DNA from: Epiperipatus broadwayi
Taxonomy: Eukaryota; Onychophora; Udeonychophora; Euonychophora; Peripatidae
Direction: 5' to 3'
NCBI GenBank assembly: GCA_028023455.1
Contig: JAQFVV010000018.1
Span: forward strand, 11,304,771-11,368,770
DNA length: 64,000 bases
Part shown: piece by piece, positions 37,621 through 49,536 of the stretch
How the letters are laid out: each line of letters begins with the position of its first letter
How positions within the stretch are numbered: the first letter of the stretch is position 1
Translations under genes and position numbers: made by a program
Notes under the pieces: generated by a model
The model's database searches: none
Told to the model about the DNA's origin: nothing
Seen by the model: the letters and a program-made list of their open reading frames with translations, nothing else

Positions 37621-37890
37621 AGTATCATGTGGATATATCTCAATGTAGTCTGTCTCGCTCCCCGTGTCGTCGCTCCATGTCTCATGAAAATAATAAATTT
37701 TTAATAATATAACTGTATTTATATTTTAAAGTTTAGAGCTAGTAGTAGTAATCATTTTTAATAAATCAATTTCATTCATTTTGTTAAGACTGAGCTAGAG
37801 AGAGAGAACCCGGGAATATATTTTAAACATTGTTATAGATTATTATGGCGTGAGAGGCGACGGGGGAGGAGGGTACAATATATATTTTTT
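37621..37890. other. Two GC-rich islets facing each other
   Basis: CTCGCTCCCCGTGTCGTCGC (37651-37670) and GAGAGGCGACGGGGGAGGAG (37852-37871) stand out from the AT-rich surroundings and are partly reverse complementary (CGTC..CTC against GAGG.GACG). They could be the worn ends of a small inverted-repeat element of about 230 bp. No ORF is seen. Confidence 0.35.
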
Positions 37891-38720
37891 TTTTATGTAA
37901 AAAAGTTAATGTATACCATATATTTATTGAGCATTATTTTGGGTAGATTTGTTTTCAATTTATTAGCAGATGTTGTGATGTTTCTTGGATAATTTTGTGA
38001 ATGACTAATAGACAGTAAACTTTTTTTAATTAAATGTGATTTTGGTAATATCATTCAGACCAAAAGAATAGTTCAAGTAATCCTTTATTCTCCAACATCA
38101 TATTTGTTAAATTGATCAAATTATATTAAAAAAAGCAAATTGCAAATTTAAGTCTATTTTTAAAATTCCATGACAAACTTTTTTTTTTTTTGCATTTTTT
38201 TTATTCTGTATAACAATTCCAATGTATAATATTAAATTTGTAATTGATTCACTTAAAGTTTATATGTATCTAAGAGATAGCTGTGATTTTAAGCATGTTA
38301 TATTGTTGAAATTCCTTATTGTGTTCATATTAATTTGTTATATATAATATTATTGTCAATCATTACAATACACAGTAAGATGGTTTCTAAGTTTAATTCA
38401 GTTCTTTAATCCATGTCCTCTTCTTTATATCACTCCAACAAATTTTCTTATCCATTTGCCTCTTATAGGGACTTGTTCTATATCTTTTACAATCTCTTAG
38501 AATCCATTTTAAGGCTTTAATTGTCCATCTGTTATTTTTTTCTAGCAATATGTCTAACCTAATGTTATTCAGTTTCCCAATTCTTTTATTGATGTCAGTG
38601 TCACTATTCTATATATATATCAGGGACAAAGCATCCATGTATTGAACGAAATGAGTGCTTCCATAGAAAAATTCACTAAAACTTTCAAAAGCTTTAATTA
38701 ATATTCAAATCAAGAAATTC
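37891..38720. other. Unassigned AT-rich DNA
   Basis: Nothing recognised. Confidence 0.5.
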
Positions 38721-39172
38721 ACTTTCAATTTTTTTACCAACAGTCAAACTGTTTTTATATATGTAGGGATTGGGAATGAACTTGACTAACTCATTCTCAC
38801 ATTCTCGTTGATTATATGAAGTTCAAACAGTGCTAAGATCTAATTTACAGTTAAAACTTTTAAGAATGTTAAAAGGATTTGGAAGATAAAAATGTATTGA
38901 TAATGTATTATCTATATTTAAACTAATCACAATCTGATTAGAATCAGCAATTCAAATTCATTATTTATTGAATGGAATTACTGTTGACTTTCAATTTTTT
39001 TTACCAACAGTTGAATTGTTTTTATATACATAGGGATTGTGAATGAACTTAACTAACTCATTCTCTCATTCTCATTGATTATAAGTTCAAACAATGCTAA
39101 GATCTAATTTACATTTAAACACTTTTAAGAATGTTAAAAGGATTTGGAAGATAAAAATACATTGATAATATG
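38721..39172. repeat. Direct duplication of about 188 bp, period 266 bp
   Basis: 38721-38908 and 38987-39172 are close copies: both run ACTTTCAATTTTTT, ACCAACAGT, GGGATTG.GAATGAACTT, GCTAAGATCTAATTTACA and AATGTTAAAAGGATTTGGAA. A unique spacer of about 78 bp separates them, so the duplicated unit is 266 bp with a less conserved part. Confidence 0.85.
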
Positions 39173-39200
39173 TTCTCTGATTTACAATAAGAGTTTAAGA

Positions 39201-39239
39201 TTATATATATATAGATATATATATATATATATATATATT
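39201..39239. repeat. (TA)n microsatellite
   Basis: A TATATA run broken once by AGA, just before TTAGGCGCTAAATTG. Confidence 0.95.
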
Positions 39240-39344
39240 AGGCGCTAAATTGTTGTGGCAAGTGAAATAAAAACATTATATAAAAAAGAAGTGTGCTTCC
39301 ATTCCTAAAAAAGTCATACTTCATCACTAATATATATATGTATT

Positions 39345-39800
39345 GTAATGGAATATTTGTCACCAATAATCATCAACTAACTGAGCCTCATGTTTAGGGT
39401 GTCAAATTGTAATGGAACATATTATCTATGTTTGCAAGAGATGAAATTGTCCTAATTGTTCAGTGGCAAAATATAATAGAATGTTCATAACCACTAACCA
39501 ATTAATTAATCAAGTTCACATGTAGCAATATCTTACCTAGAAACTACCAAGCAAATAATCAAGCTGTGCATTGCAAGGCCAAATGAAATAGAACATCTGA
39601 TTGCCTTAATTGGTAGTGACAAATGTAATAGAATGCAGTATCCAAATGAACAAAGATGAAATCGTCCCAATCATTGGACAACAAATATAATATAGCACTA
39701 TTTATATATGATGAGAAATGAAATCAACTGTTATAGAAAACCATATTCGTATAAAAGAAATGAAATGTAATAGAATGGCCCAAACTAACTACATGTGAAG
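39345..39800 (+). repeat. Decayed minisatellite with a CAAATGTAATAGAAT core
   Basis: The core word (C)AAATGTAATAGAA(T/C) or a one- to three-base variant occurs near 39352, 39405, 39466, 39583, 39620, 39682 and 39764, mostly 40-120 bp apart. A second word, GATGAAAT(T/C)GTCC(T/C)AAT, precedes the core near 39448 and 39657. The order suggests an old tandem array with a unit of about 55-60 bp whose copies have decayed and lost segments. Confidence 0.6.
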
Positions 39801-41220
39801 TAAATCTGGTTACTACAGAGCACCAACAAAGACCTATCAAATAATTTATTCTCAGAGTTAACTTGATCATTTACTAAAATATACATTGGAAACAAAGGGA
39901 ATTTTGTTGAATCCAATATATTTACAAACAAGATTATATATGATTTAACATTTCAAATAATAATTGCTTAAATAAGTAATTAGCTAAAACACAATATTAC
40001 CATTTAGTTGATGGTAAATTTATCAAATTATCTAATAACTGCTGCACTAAAAAGAGACAATAAAGATAATAAATCTTAAATGAATAATTTTTCAATAAAG
40101 CATTTAGTATAAAATATCTTAATAATTTATATTACTTCATTGAGCATTCTGAATGATATACATCATTTTTGGCCCATTCTTTAAGTTTTTTAATTCTTGT
40201 AGATGAGCAACTAAACATTATATATATTGTCCATATCTTTAATAAATAGAACCTGTTTCCATGCATCATATATCACAGTTCTATTGAATTAAATGTAAAA
40301 TATTGTCTCATAGACAAGTAGACACACCATTTGTTTTTCCTAGCATTACATAGATAAACATAACCATTTTTTGTAAATAAATGTTATTCTCTCTATAAAA
40401 CTTTTTTTATTTTTATGACTATCAGCATAATAATGCTGACAAAAAGTTTTGATCAGTATTCTATGTATAATTTTTTTTTTTCTACTGAAATATCTATACT
40501 TTTATTAACTATCAAACTATGAAATAGAGCTGTTCGAACTTGATCAATAGTTCCTTAAGTATAATTAAATTTATACATTCTATAAATTCAAAAAAATAAT
40601 TCTTGCTATACTATGATTTGAGAATATTAATAATTTTTTTTATGTGGTCATGTATAGAAAGAGCATGACAAAATGATGGTCATTGCTAGGATATTTTCTA
40701 TTAGAATTTTAATCACGTTTTTGTTCATTTTCTTGCATTCAGCATTTTCTAATCTGAAATTACAATCTTCTGGCTTTTCAGTTAAAATTCTCAAAATTCC
40801 TCTATTATGGAAAAAAGTGAATTAGTATAAACTTTTTGACTTAAATATCACTTTAAATAGTCTATTTTTTTTTTATTTGGTCTATGTTTTACTGGTAATA
40901 AATTTACTTTTGAATTTGACTGTTAGCAAATTTTGCAAATGATGTCATCTATATTGCTTCAGTCACTAAAAACATTCTCAAATTTAATACATTTCAATAA
41001 CTAAAAATCTGCCAAGTTTAATACAACAGCTATAATTTTTGATGATGATGGCATTTCAATTTTAACTGACCAGGAGAACCATTCACATTTAAATTGGTTT
41101 TTCTTATTTTTAGATTGTCTCAACTAAGGTTAGATTGACTTGCTGAACATTTTGAAATTTGTAAGGCCAGAAATAAAATATTTATATCTTGGATGATTTT
41201 TTTAAAAAAATTACAGTAAT
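39801..41220. other. Unassigned AT-rich DNA
   Basis: Nothing recognised. Confidence 0.5.
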
Positions 41221-41606
41221 ATACTCAAGCTGCACCCCCCAGTTGCGGCAACGTTCTGCCTCAGCAATGGCCAGTGGAGGAAAGGCAATACTCAGTCATC
41301 ACTGATATGTATAGATAAATTGTAATAGTATTAGAATCTATTTTTAGTTGTTTTGGATGGGACACTTATTAAATTGAAGTCTCCATAGCAATATCCCTGC
41401 CCCTACTGCATGTACGGAGCAATTTTATTTATTAATTCTTTTAATCAAAACTATTCATTTGGCTTCAGCTTTGTGTTTAAACATAAAAACAAATGGATAA
41501 ATACGTCAAATATTGGAATGTCTGAAGTGCGCAGAAGCCACTGAGCAGTATGCAAAGTTTTCAAAATTATTGCGCACTGTGCAGCTTAGAGGGAACATTG
41601 GTGATA
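41221..41606. mobile_element. hAT (Tip100-like) non-autonomous remnant
   Basis: The right end reads GCAGCTTAGAGGGAACATTG (41581-41600), the complement of the CAATGTTCCCTCTAAGCTGC terminus I associate with Tip100/Zaphod-type hAT elements. A degraded left end (CTCAAGCTGCAC at about 41225-41238) may be its partner. The interior is GC-richer than the surroundings and carries CpGs (CGTTCTGCC, GTGCGCAGAAG) but no ORF. The element boundaries and any 8-bp duplication are uncertain. Confidence 0.5.
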
Positions 41607-44600
41607 AGTCTGTTCATCACTCTGCCTTTATTTTATATGAAGTGATGTATTATTGACAAATTCTGATAAAAAAATATTATACAATTTATTTCACATACTT
41701 ATATAATGAAAATTTATATTAGAAAAAGAAACACATTACTGTATTTTATTATTTAACTGCAAACTGAAATTAAAGTTTGATTTTTACATTTATTATTTAA
41801 AAATATAGAACCACTAAATATATATATAGAATGCCATTCAACTCTTTTTTTTTTTTTAATTTTTCGTAATAATAAAAAACTGTGATTAATTTAAAGTTTG
41901 AAATAGTAATTGTATTTTTACACAGTTATATATATTTGAAAACATTCACTTTTGAATTTTAATCAGTTTATTTTTAATTACTTTGGTTTGTTGTTTTTTA
42001 TTTTACACGTGAAGTTGAACTGAAACAATTATTTATTAGTTAATTTTATCATATAATTCAAAGATAAACCATGGCTATAAAATTTTATATGACACATTAT
42101 AAATGGTAGTAAAAGTTATATCATGTTACAATTATAACTTTTTACAGTCAATGCCTCAACATTCAATTGATCAACTTTTATATTTTTATTTTGGCTAATA
42201 ATAGCTAGATATCTATTTGCCAATTAAAACTAAATGATCTTTATAATTATGAAATTAAGAGTTTAAATCATAGTGTATTTAGATTATTAAAAAATAATGT
42301 TTTTCAACCATGTCTGTAAAAACAACTAATTTGAGTCGATACAGTTTGATTGTGATAATTTCAAGTTCTTAGCTTACTTAAATTTTACTTTTTGAATTAA
42401 CAGCACACTTGCTGGCTGCTGATATTTTGTTAGTGCAACAACCAAATTTAATAAATTATATTATAAAAATTAACTCTGTTTTTGAAATGTTTCATTTATA
42501 CTATTATAATATATCTCTGACTGGGTTAAGTATTATATTGGAGTGGCATAAATGCATTGTTTATGTCAAAGATAAAAAATATTATTAATTAAATTAAAAT
42601 TATATTCTATATATAGAGACATTCCATTTTTTATTTCACATAAGGAAAAATGAGAAATACATATATATCTTTGCAGTAACCACATAATAACATCTTTATC
42701 AGTTGAAGGCAAATCTTATTTTGCTGAAACACTAGTATTTTACATCAACCATCATAAAAATGATTATGAATTTAATTGTAATATATTTTTCAACTGTGAA
42801 AAACACTTCAATATATACTCTAATAATGTCAGTGTTGAATGTGCAACTTTACAGCAGAGGTATTGCTATAGTGATTTCACACTTGAAATGCATAATGTAT
42901 TTTATTTACCCTACAACTATAACTCACTTAAAAAATTAGACAATGAGTCTGCCTTTAAGAATATGAGTTCCAATAAAGCTTTAATTTTCCGTTTTTGTCT
43001 TTAAAGAAAGATTAGCATAATGAATCTTTAGCTTGGCTTTCTAATCCACAACTTCCAATAATACATTTAAGTCCTTATACGAAAAGCATGCTCAAATGGC
43101 CACCAACAATTTATCATTTATATATATGGCTCAGTTTTAATAAACTTTTAATATAGAATAACTTGCTTTTGGGTACTCACTCAATGATATCAGTAATTAG
43201 ATAATTATTGTTTGGATATGAGTATATGGTTGACACTTTTTAGAACAGCTGCAATAAGTTTATCACATGTATAACAGAACATGTAGATGCATTAAAACTA
43301 TGTGAAGAACATATGTTCATATAATAGAGGCAACAAGCTTTCATTTGTATTAAATAAAAAAAGAGAAAATAAGAATGAAATATGTACTATAACAATTGAT
43401 GAGGAGGTTATAAAGTAGAACTGAGTTAACTAATGGATAAAAGTTAATGAAGTTAATGATGAGAAATACGATTTGTTTGGTTTTTTCTTTTTATTTATAA
43501 GAACTATGATTAAAAGAAATAATCATGAAGATGCATTTGAGAGAGCAAATTGCATAACTTGAAAAGGAAGGCATATAGATTGGAGATGAAGACTATTTTT
43601 TCAAAATGGATATGTAGAATAGAAGATATTTTTAAATCCATGTTTTACTTACAAAATGGTTAGGTATTGATAGGAATATAGAATTGTGTTTATATCCAGT
43701 TTTATTTAGAGGAGATGATGAGTGAGTGTTGCTAAAAGTTAATAAAATAATTAGGACTCAAAGCAGATAATATGGTAGTGTCTGCAGATAGAGATATTGA
43801 TCAATGTGATGAAGTTGATAAGAAAATTTTGAGATAAAGAGGATATGTCAAAACTAAAAATCAAGAACGTATACTATATCACTTAAAGGTTGGTAGATAC
43901 AGTGAGAAACAAATTAGAGAATCAAAATGATTAGATTGATAGTTTTATAAGAGAATGAGATTGTATATTATTGGGTTGATAATTATGCGAAAGATTTTGA
44001 TAAATGATTTATCTGAAGTATAGCTTTTCAAAATTAATCTGCATGTCAGTATTTATTAAAGAACTATGATTTCTTGCAACCTTTAGTTATTGCTTTGACT
44101 AATTATTAAATAAGAAAAAACTGTGACTTCTAAAATGAATTATGTGATTTTGACTGTAAGGTCCACATGCAATAGTGCAAAAAGTGGCACTTGTTAAGAA
44201 GGGAAAGATGCTTGGTTTTGAGTACAGCTTGTTTATTCTAAGTTTGGTCGATATAATCTCTTAGAATAGTTTTAAGGAAAAGCAATGCAGTTAAAGGAAA
44301 GGGTTTAACTATGAGTCTAATATTAAAATTGTGATATATCTCTAAAATTGAAGTGTTTAAACAAATTATGTTAAAAAGATTGCAAGCATTGTTAAGCTAT
44401 GTTGGTGATCATCAAATATTATTTGTTGCCTAGTTAACTCAACCTGCATTCAGGTAGATAATGTACATGTGTATGCATATTAGTAATAGCTATAAAAAGT
44501 GAAAGAAAATGAGGAAGTAAGAAAAAAATAATTTAAGAATTCCTGAATAATAAAAACATTAATAGATAACCTTAAGAAATAATGTTTAAGTATTTGAAAA

Positions 44601-47599
44601 ACAGAGCAGTACATAAAACGATTTTAAAATGATGTTATATATGCCATCTTGATTTTTTTTTCTTTATAATAACTTGGGTCATAGGCATATACTACATTTC
44701 ATTTAAAACTGATTAAAACATTATGATGACATCATTAATCTAAGAAAAGGATTAAAGGATTATTAAAATATAAATAATTGAAATTAATGATTTTAAAATT
44801 ATAAACTTATCAATTTAATTATTTAAGGATATTAAGTTTTGGTGTAGTTTTTTTTTTAACCTAGTTTAATAATCAATGAAATATTTATTTTTAATAAATC
44901 AATATTTTATTAAATGAAAAAGTATAAATTTTAAACTTTATAAAAGTGTATTCAGTTTTTACTTTTGTTTCTAGTATTTGTACATATTATTTTTTTATTA
45001 ATTCATATTAAATCTTTTACAAATATCATTAGAGAAGGAATAGACCCTTACCATTTTTTTTTTATTTATTTATCTATATTGATTCCATCTTGGTTTAAAT
45101 TGCTTTTTAAATAACCCTTTTATAACTCAATATTTACACCCATTAACTGTCAAGTTACTTACACTTGGAAAGTGAAAGGAGTTTGATTATTGCATTAGTT
45201 TGCAAATATTGTTTACAGCCACCTGAAAACTGATGTTGAAACCATGAAATGATCATATTAAAGAATTTATGTTTAATTATTTTAATGTGATATCAAGCTT
45301 TAATGATTTTAATTGTTAGTAATTAATTATGTTAGATATATTCAAAAGGATTTTAAATTTAACCAGACGTGATCCCAGGATATTATCTATATAATACTGC
45401 AACCATTAACCTTTCTAAGCAGCAAAGAAATAATAAGATACTTTTAATATTTTAAAATATATTCATCTTATAACTACTTATTTAGAAGATTAAATGATGT
45501 TTGAAAAATAATTCTGACCAATTCTATTTAATTGTTTTTACCATAGCTTTTTTTCTACTTTTTAAAAGTGAATCATATCATAAGCCTTGATCCGGCAACT
45601 TTTATCACTAGATTAAGTTATTCGAGCAAATTTAAAGTAATAAACTTAAGAATACTATCTTTTAAATTATTTTCTTACATTTTATTAATTTTAACTAATA
45701 GTATGTTGAAGAAATGAAAATTTGAATGAACAGGATTGTTTTTAATATATTTAAATTTATCATAATTAGTGCTAAATGCAGAATTTTGATCATGACAGAA
45801 ACAAAATTTTTGTTTATGTAATAAACAATTCGTTTCTAAAACTAAAATATTAAAGTTAAGATTTGTGAATTATTTTAATGACTGTTTTAGAGGTGCAGAA
45901 ACAAAGTAAAAACTCTTGCCTTGCAATCGACTTCAAGGTAAATGTTTTTATTTTGTTTTGAAACCTTGAATCTTTTATTAATACTTGAAGCATCTAAGAT
46001 TTCATAAAAGCTAAAGGTAAATCATGAAGTCCATGCTTTTTAAAAAAGCACTAGGGAAGATTGCTTTATAATATAAGTAGATTTTCTTAGTAATTAAGTT
46101 ATCAACTCTTATGTAACTATTCCAGATTATTCTTCTGATTTTAATGGCTAGATACCCATTTGTGTTGGCCAAAAACCAGGCAGGTGAAATAATCCTAAGT
46201 TTGCTTAGAAAAATTATTAGTTATTTAAAATAGTTGTCAAATATCTTACCATGAATATACTAACCATTATGCCATGAGTTACAAGATTTAACAAGGCATC
46301 ATCTAAACACATGATGTTATAGTGGCATCATCTAAAAAAGATATCTATGTATTACTATAATCATTAACTCTTTAAGCAATAATTTGTTTTGTGTGTGTGT
46401 GTGGGTGTGTTACTATTATTTTAAATTATTAAAGGAGAAACATTTTAAAATAAATTTTACTTTAGAATAAATTTTGTTACTCCTTTCTGTTAATCGACTG
46501 AGTAAAATATATACTGTATTAAGAATATTAGTGTGGTTATACAAATATATGTACAATGTTTATTTTTATTTTTGGTTTAGTTAGTTCATAGCCAATTCAG
46601 GTAACTATCCAATATTAATCAGTAAAGAGGTATCCAGATATTTTTAGTTAGAGAATAAAACAATAATGTAAAAAGATCAATCACAATATATCAATCAGCA
46701 ACCCTAGAGAATACTATTTCTCTATGAGGGGTTGCAAAGACCTTTGTTTTGATATAGGACTATTATTTAAAGGTTATTTTATCTTTTTTTAAAATACATA
46801 AATATAATAGGATAATAAAAAATATGACTTGACATCCCACAGAATTTGTATTAACAACTTTAATAGATGATTGACAAGTGTTAGTTGACTATTCCTTGAT
46901 TGTTGAAGTAGCTCTTTTCTTCTCTTTAATAGAGAACTGTTTCAAAATAAAATATATGTATTAGACAATAGTTCTTAATTGAAATTATCAGTTCTTATAA
47001 TAGCGATAAATTCTATTTGCATTTTTTTTTTTTTTTGCAATTTAATAGTAATTTTAAATAAGCAATATTTGACTTGCAGTTTTAATCCAAAATATCTTTA
47101 ATCTCTGTATAAAATATTAAAGATTGTTGCACAAAGTCTAGTCAGAAGTTTCAGGTTGGGAATGACAGAGAGTGATAGCTACTTGATGCCAATTTTCAAA
47201 TGAAAATTTCAATCCTGGGGGGAAACTTTTTTTTTTTTTACATCCAATAGACTTTTAAAATAATTTATGTACAACATTTAACTTAACTTTCATTGTTCTA
47301 TTTATTCTTCAAATGCATTTCTTCAGTATGTACGTGTATGAAATAGAAAAAAAAACCCAAGAGTTTAAAAATTTAAATATTCAGTCAATATTATTCCATT
47401 GCAAAATTATTAAAATAAAATTTACTATGATTAAATAAGTTAGCATAAAAAGGTTAAGGTTGGCTTTTGTGTGTATGTGTGTGCATGTATGGGGTGGGAG
47501 TGTAATTAAGTGTTTGTTATGGCTCATGTGAATTATCACAAAAAAGGGAGGGAAAAAAGTGAACATTATTGAGAAATTTTCAAATAAAATTAGATTGGG
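41607..47599. other. Unassigned AT-rich DNA, about 6 kb
   Basis: No gene is recognised on either strand. The part at 43.4-44.5 kb is C-poor on + and might hide an old element, but no motif could be read. A GT run lies at 46391-46411. Confidence 0.5.
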
Positions 47600-49040
47600 C
47601 ATTTAGTAAAGATTAGACATGCTATTAAATCTTTAAAGAAGGGAAATGCTCCAGCAAATAACTGAATTATAATAGATATTTTAAAAGAAGCAAGTGTAGA
47701 AGTAGAAAAAATGTTGGCTCAATTATACAACAAAAGTGATAAAGATGTACCAAATGTTTGGAAGAATGCAATTGTAACATTGATATGTAAGAAAGATGAT
47801 AAAGAAGATATTAGAAATTACAGACCTATTAATCTTACAAAATCTTTTTTATGACAATTACAATTTGTCTAAAACAAATTTTGGATTTTAATCAACCAAA
47901 AAGCAAAGCTGAATTTAAAAGTGCGGTTAGAACAGTTAATCATATCCAAATATTGAGAGAAGTTTTAGAAAGGATCAATAAGTTTGAGCCACCATTATAG
48001 GTTATGATAAGATATTTGATTATATAAGCATTTCTATAGTAAGTAAAGCATATATATAAACAGAATTCAGTACTCAGGGTATGTGGGTGTTTATATCGAA
48101 GCCTCGCGTTGGGAAGCCAAACCCAAGAAAAAAAAATCCTATGTACCGGTCAAAACATGTTTATCTATCTAACATGAGATTACATGGTGATACTAAGAAG
48201 ATCAATATTGATAAGGATATATGATGTGATGATTCAATATCAGCAAAACTTTTTACTGCAGTTTTTTAACAAGTATTTTGTGAATTAAAATGGGAAGTTT
48301 AAGGTAGTAAAAGTAAATGGAGAGAATTTAAGTCATTTAGATTTTGCAGATAATGTGATTGTTTTTGCAAATAGTGCTTCAAAGCTTCAGGAAATGTTGC
48401 AAGAGTTATTAGATGAAAATTAGAAAATAGATTAAAGATAAATACTGAAAAGACTAATATTGAATGGATTTTCTCAAAGAAGATAATAAGGATTGATAAT
48501 AATGAATTACAACAAATTAATAATATCAAATATTTTGGACAGATTATTAAGACAGAGGGAAACAAACTGGATGAAAATAATCATAAAATTAAACTTGAGT
48601 GGATTTCCTTTATAGAAATAACAGTATTAGAAGAAAGTATGTCTATGTCTTTGAAAAGGTTTCCAATAGATGTGTTTCACTAGTTCTTACTTATAAATCT
48701 GAGACATGGACACTTAACACAAAAGCTAAACTAAGGAGAAATGTATATTTGGAATAACTGGATGAGAGAAGAAATAGGTTAGTATTGACATCATTGAAAG
48801 AATTATAAAATTGAAATGAAGCTGGGCTAGATATATTGCTAGAAGAGGTGATAATGGATGAGAATAGTTGAAGTCTTAAACATGATTCCAAAAGATTGTA
48901 AAATATCTAGAAAGATATCATATGTCAGATGTGTTTGGTTCTTAAGTTTGCTGCTATGTTATGGAGAAGGGAGGCTGGGATTAGAAAACTGGATTAAGCA
49001 TGGACTTTCAATATGCAGTGGATCAATAATGGTTGAAAAT
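47600..49040 (+). mobile_element. RTE-type non-LTR retrotransposon remnant (reverse transcriptase half)
   Basis: Decayed ORF pieces in order. First KIRHAIKSLKKGNAPANN (about 47606-47660, usually GKAPGEDNI), then [20 protein letters not shown] and [20 protein letters not shown] (about 47700-47832). Next DFNQPKSKAEFKSAVRTVNH (47886-47945) and the catalytic-core motif VNGENLSHLDFADNVIVFAN (48313-48372), where FADN replaces the catalytic FADD. Then TYKSETWTL (48690-48716) and SWARYIARRGDN (48819-48855). The end reads MQWINNG (about 49014-49036). It is followed by a GATAATGAATGA tail, similar to the short GAT-rich tails of RTE elements. Stops and frameshifts are frequent. Confidence 0.85.
48310..48420 (+). 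pseudogene. RTE reverse transcriptase catalytic core with mutated FADD box
   Basis: The frame gives KVNGENLSHLDFADNVIVFA followed by SASKLQEMLQELLDEN. In active RTE enzymes this is ..LRFADDI.L....EL..ML.EL. The second Asp of the metal-binding pair is Asn here, and a stop follows soon after (48421-48423), so the enzyme is dead. Confidence 0.8.
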
Positions 49041-49305
49041 GATAATGAATGAATTTTTAAAAATATATTAAAAGCAAGACTTGTTAATTAAGTTTATTGA
49101 AAGAGATAGTAAAAAATATTTGAAGAAGATAAAAGAATTAAATATTATTTTAACTCTTTAATTACAAGGTGTACATCTATATGTGAATTAATTTATAATC
49201 GTTTCTATTTTAGTATATTATTTTTATTGCACTTCATTTTTTAGATTGATTAATTATTCATTAAAATATATTATAAATTACACAAGAAGTGGTTTTATTT
49301 TTTAG
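49041..49305 (+). other. Intron 3' end with splice acceptor before the PAR bZIP exon
   Basis: The T-rich stretch TTTTATTTTTTAG ends at the acceptor AG (49304-49305). Between the RTE remnant and the exon I see no other feature. Confidence 0.7.
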
Positions 49306-49536
49306 GTAAAGATGAGGACAAGAAGGAAGATTGGTCAGACAATATGGATGCTACATCAGCTTTTCTTGGTCCCACACTATGGGACAAAACTCTGCCTTAC
49401 AACGGGAATGATTTCAAGTTGGAGTATATGGATTTAGATGAGTTTTTATCTGAAAATGGCATTCCAATCAGTGCAGAAGAAAATAAAGTTAGCAGTACAA
49501 CAGAATCTAAATATGAAAAAGATGATAGTGAAAGCA
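49306..49536 (+). CDS. Internal exon of a PAR-family bZIP transcription factor (HLF/TEF/DBP group)
   Basis: The 231-bp exon has acceptor TTTTTTAG|GTAAAG and donor AGCA|GTAAGTAT; both junctions are phase 1, so it holds exactly 77 codons' worth of sequence. After an acidic and lysine-rich start (KDEDKKEDWSDN) it encodes AFLGPTLWDKTLPYNGNDFK and LEYMDLDEFLSENGIPIS. This is nearly the signature of vertebrate HLF, TEF and DBP in their N-terminal transactivation region, which in these circadian or developmental activators lies ahead of the PAR and basic-zipper segments. The rest (SAEENKVSSTTESKYEKDDSE) is Ser- and acid-rich and not conserved. I found no first exon and no bZIP exon in the window, so introns on both sides run beyond it. 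Identification to the PAR bZIP family is firm; the exact orthologue is not. It could also be a Pdp1-type single invertebrate gene. Confidence 0.93.

Noticed and set aside
39345-39800. CRISPR-like array from regularly spaced similar words
   Set aside because: The repeats are degenerate, unevenly spaced and in a eukaryotic intron; an old minisatellite explains them.
43400-44200. Possible degraded pol (short phrases such as WVDNYAKDFDK)
   Set aside because: No ordered set of motifs, and frames break within 15-20 residues.
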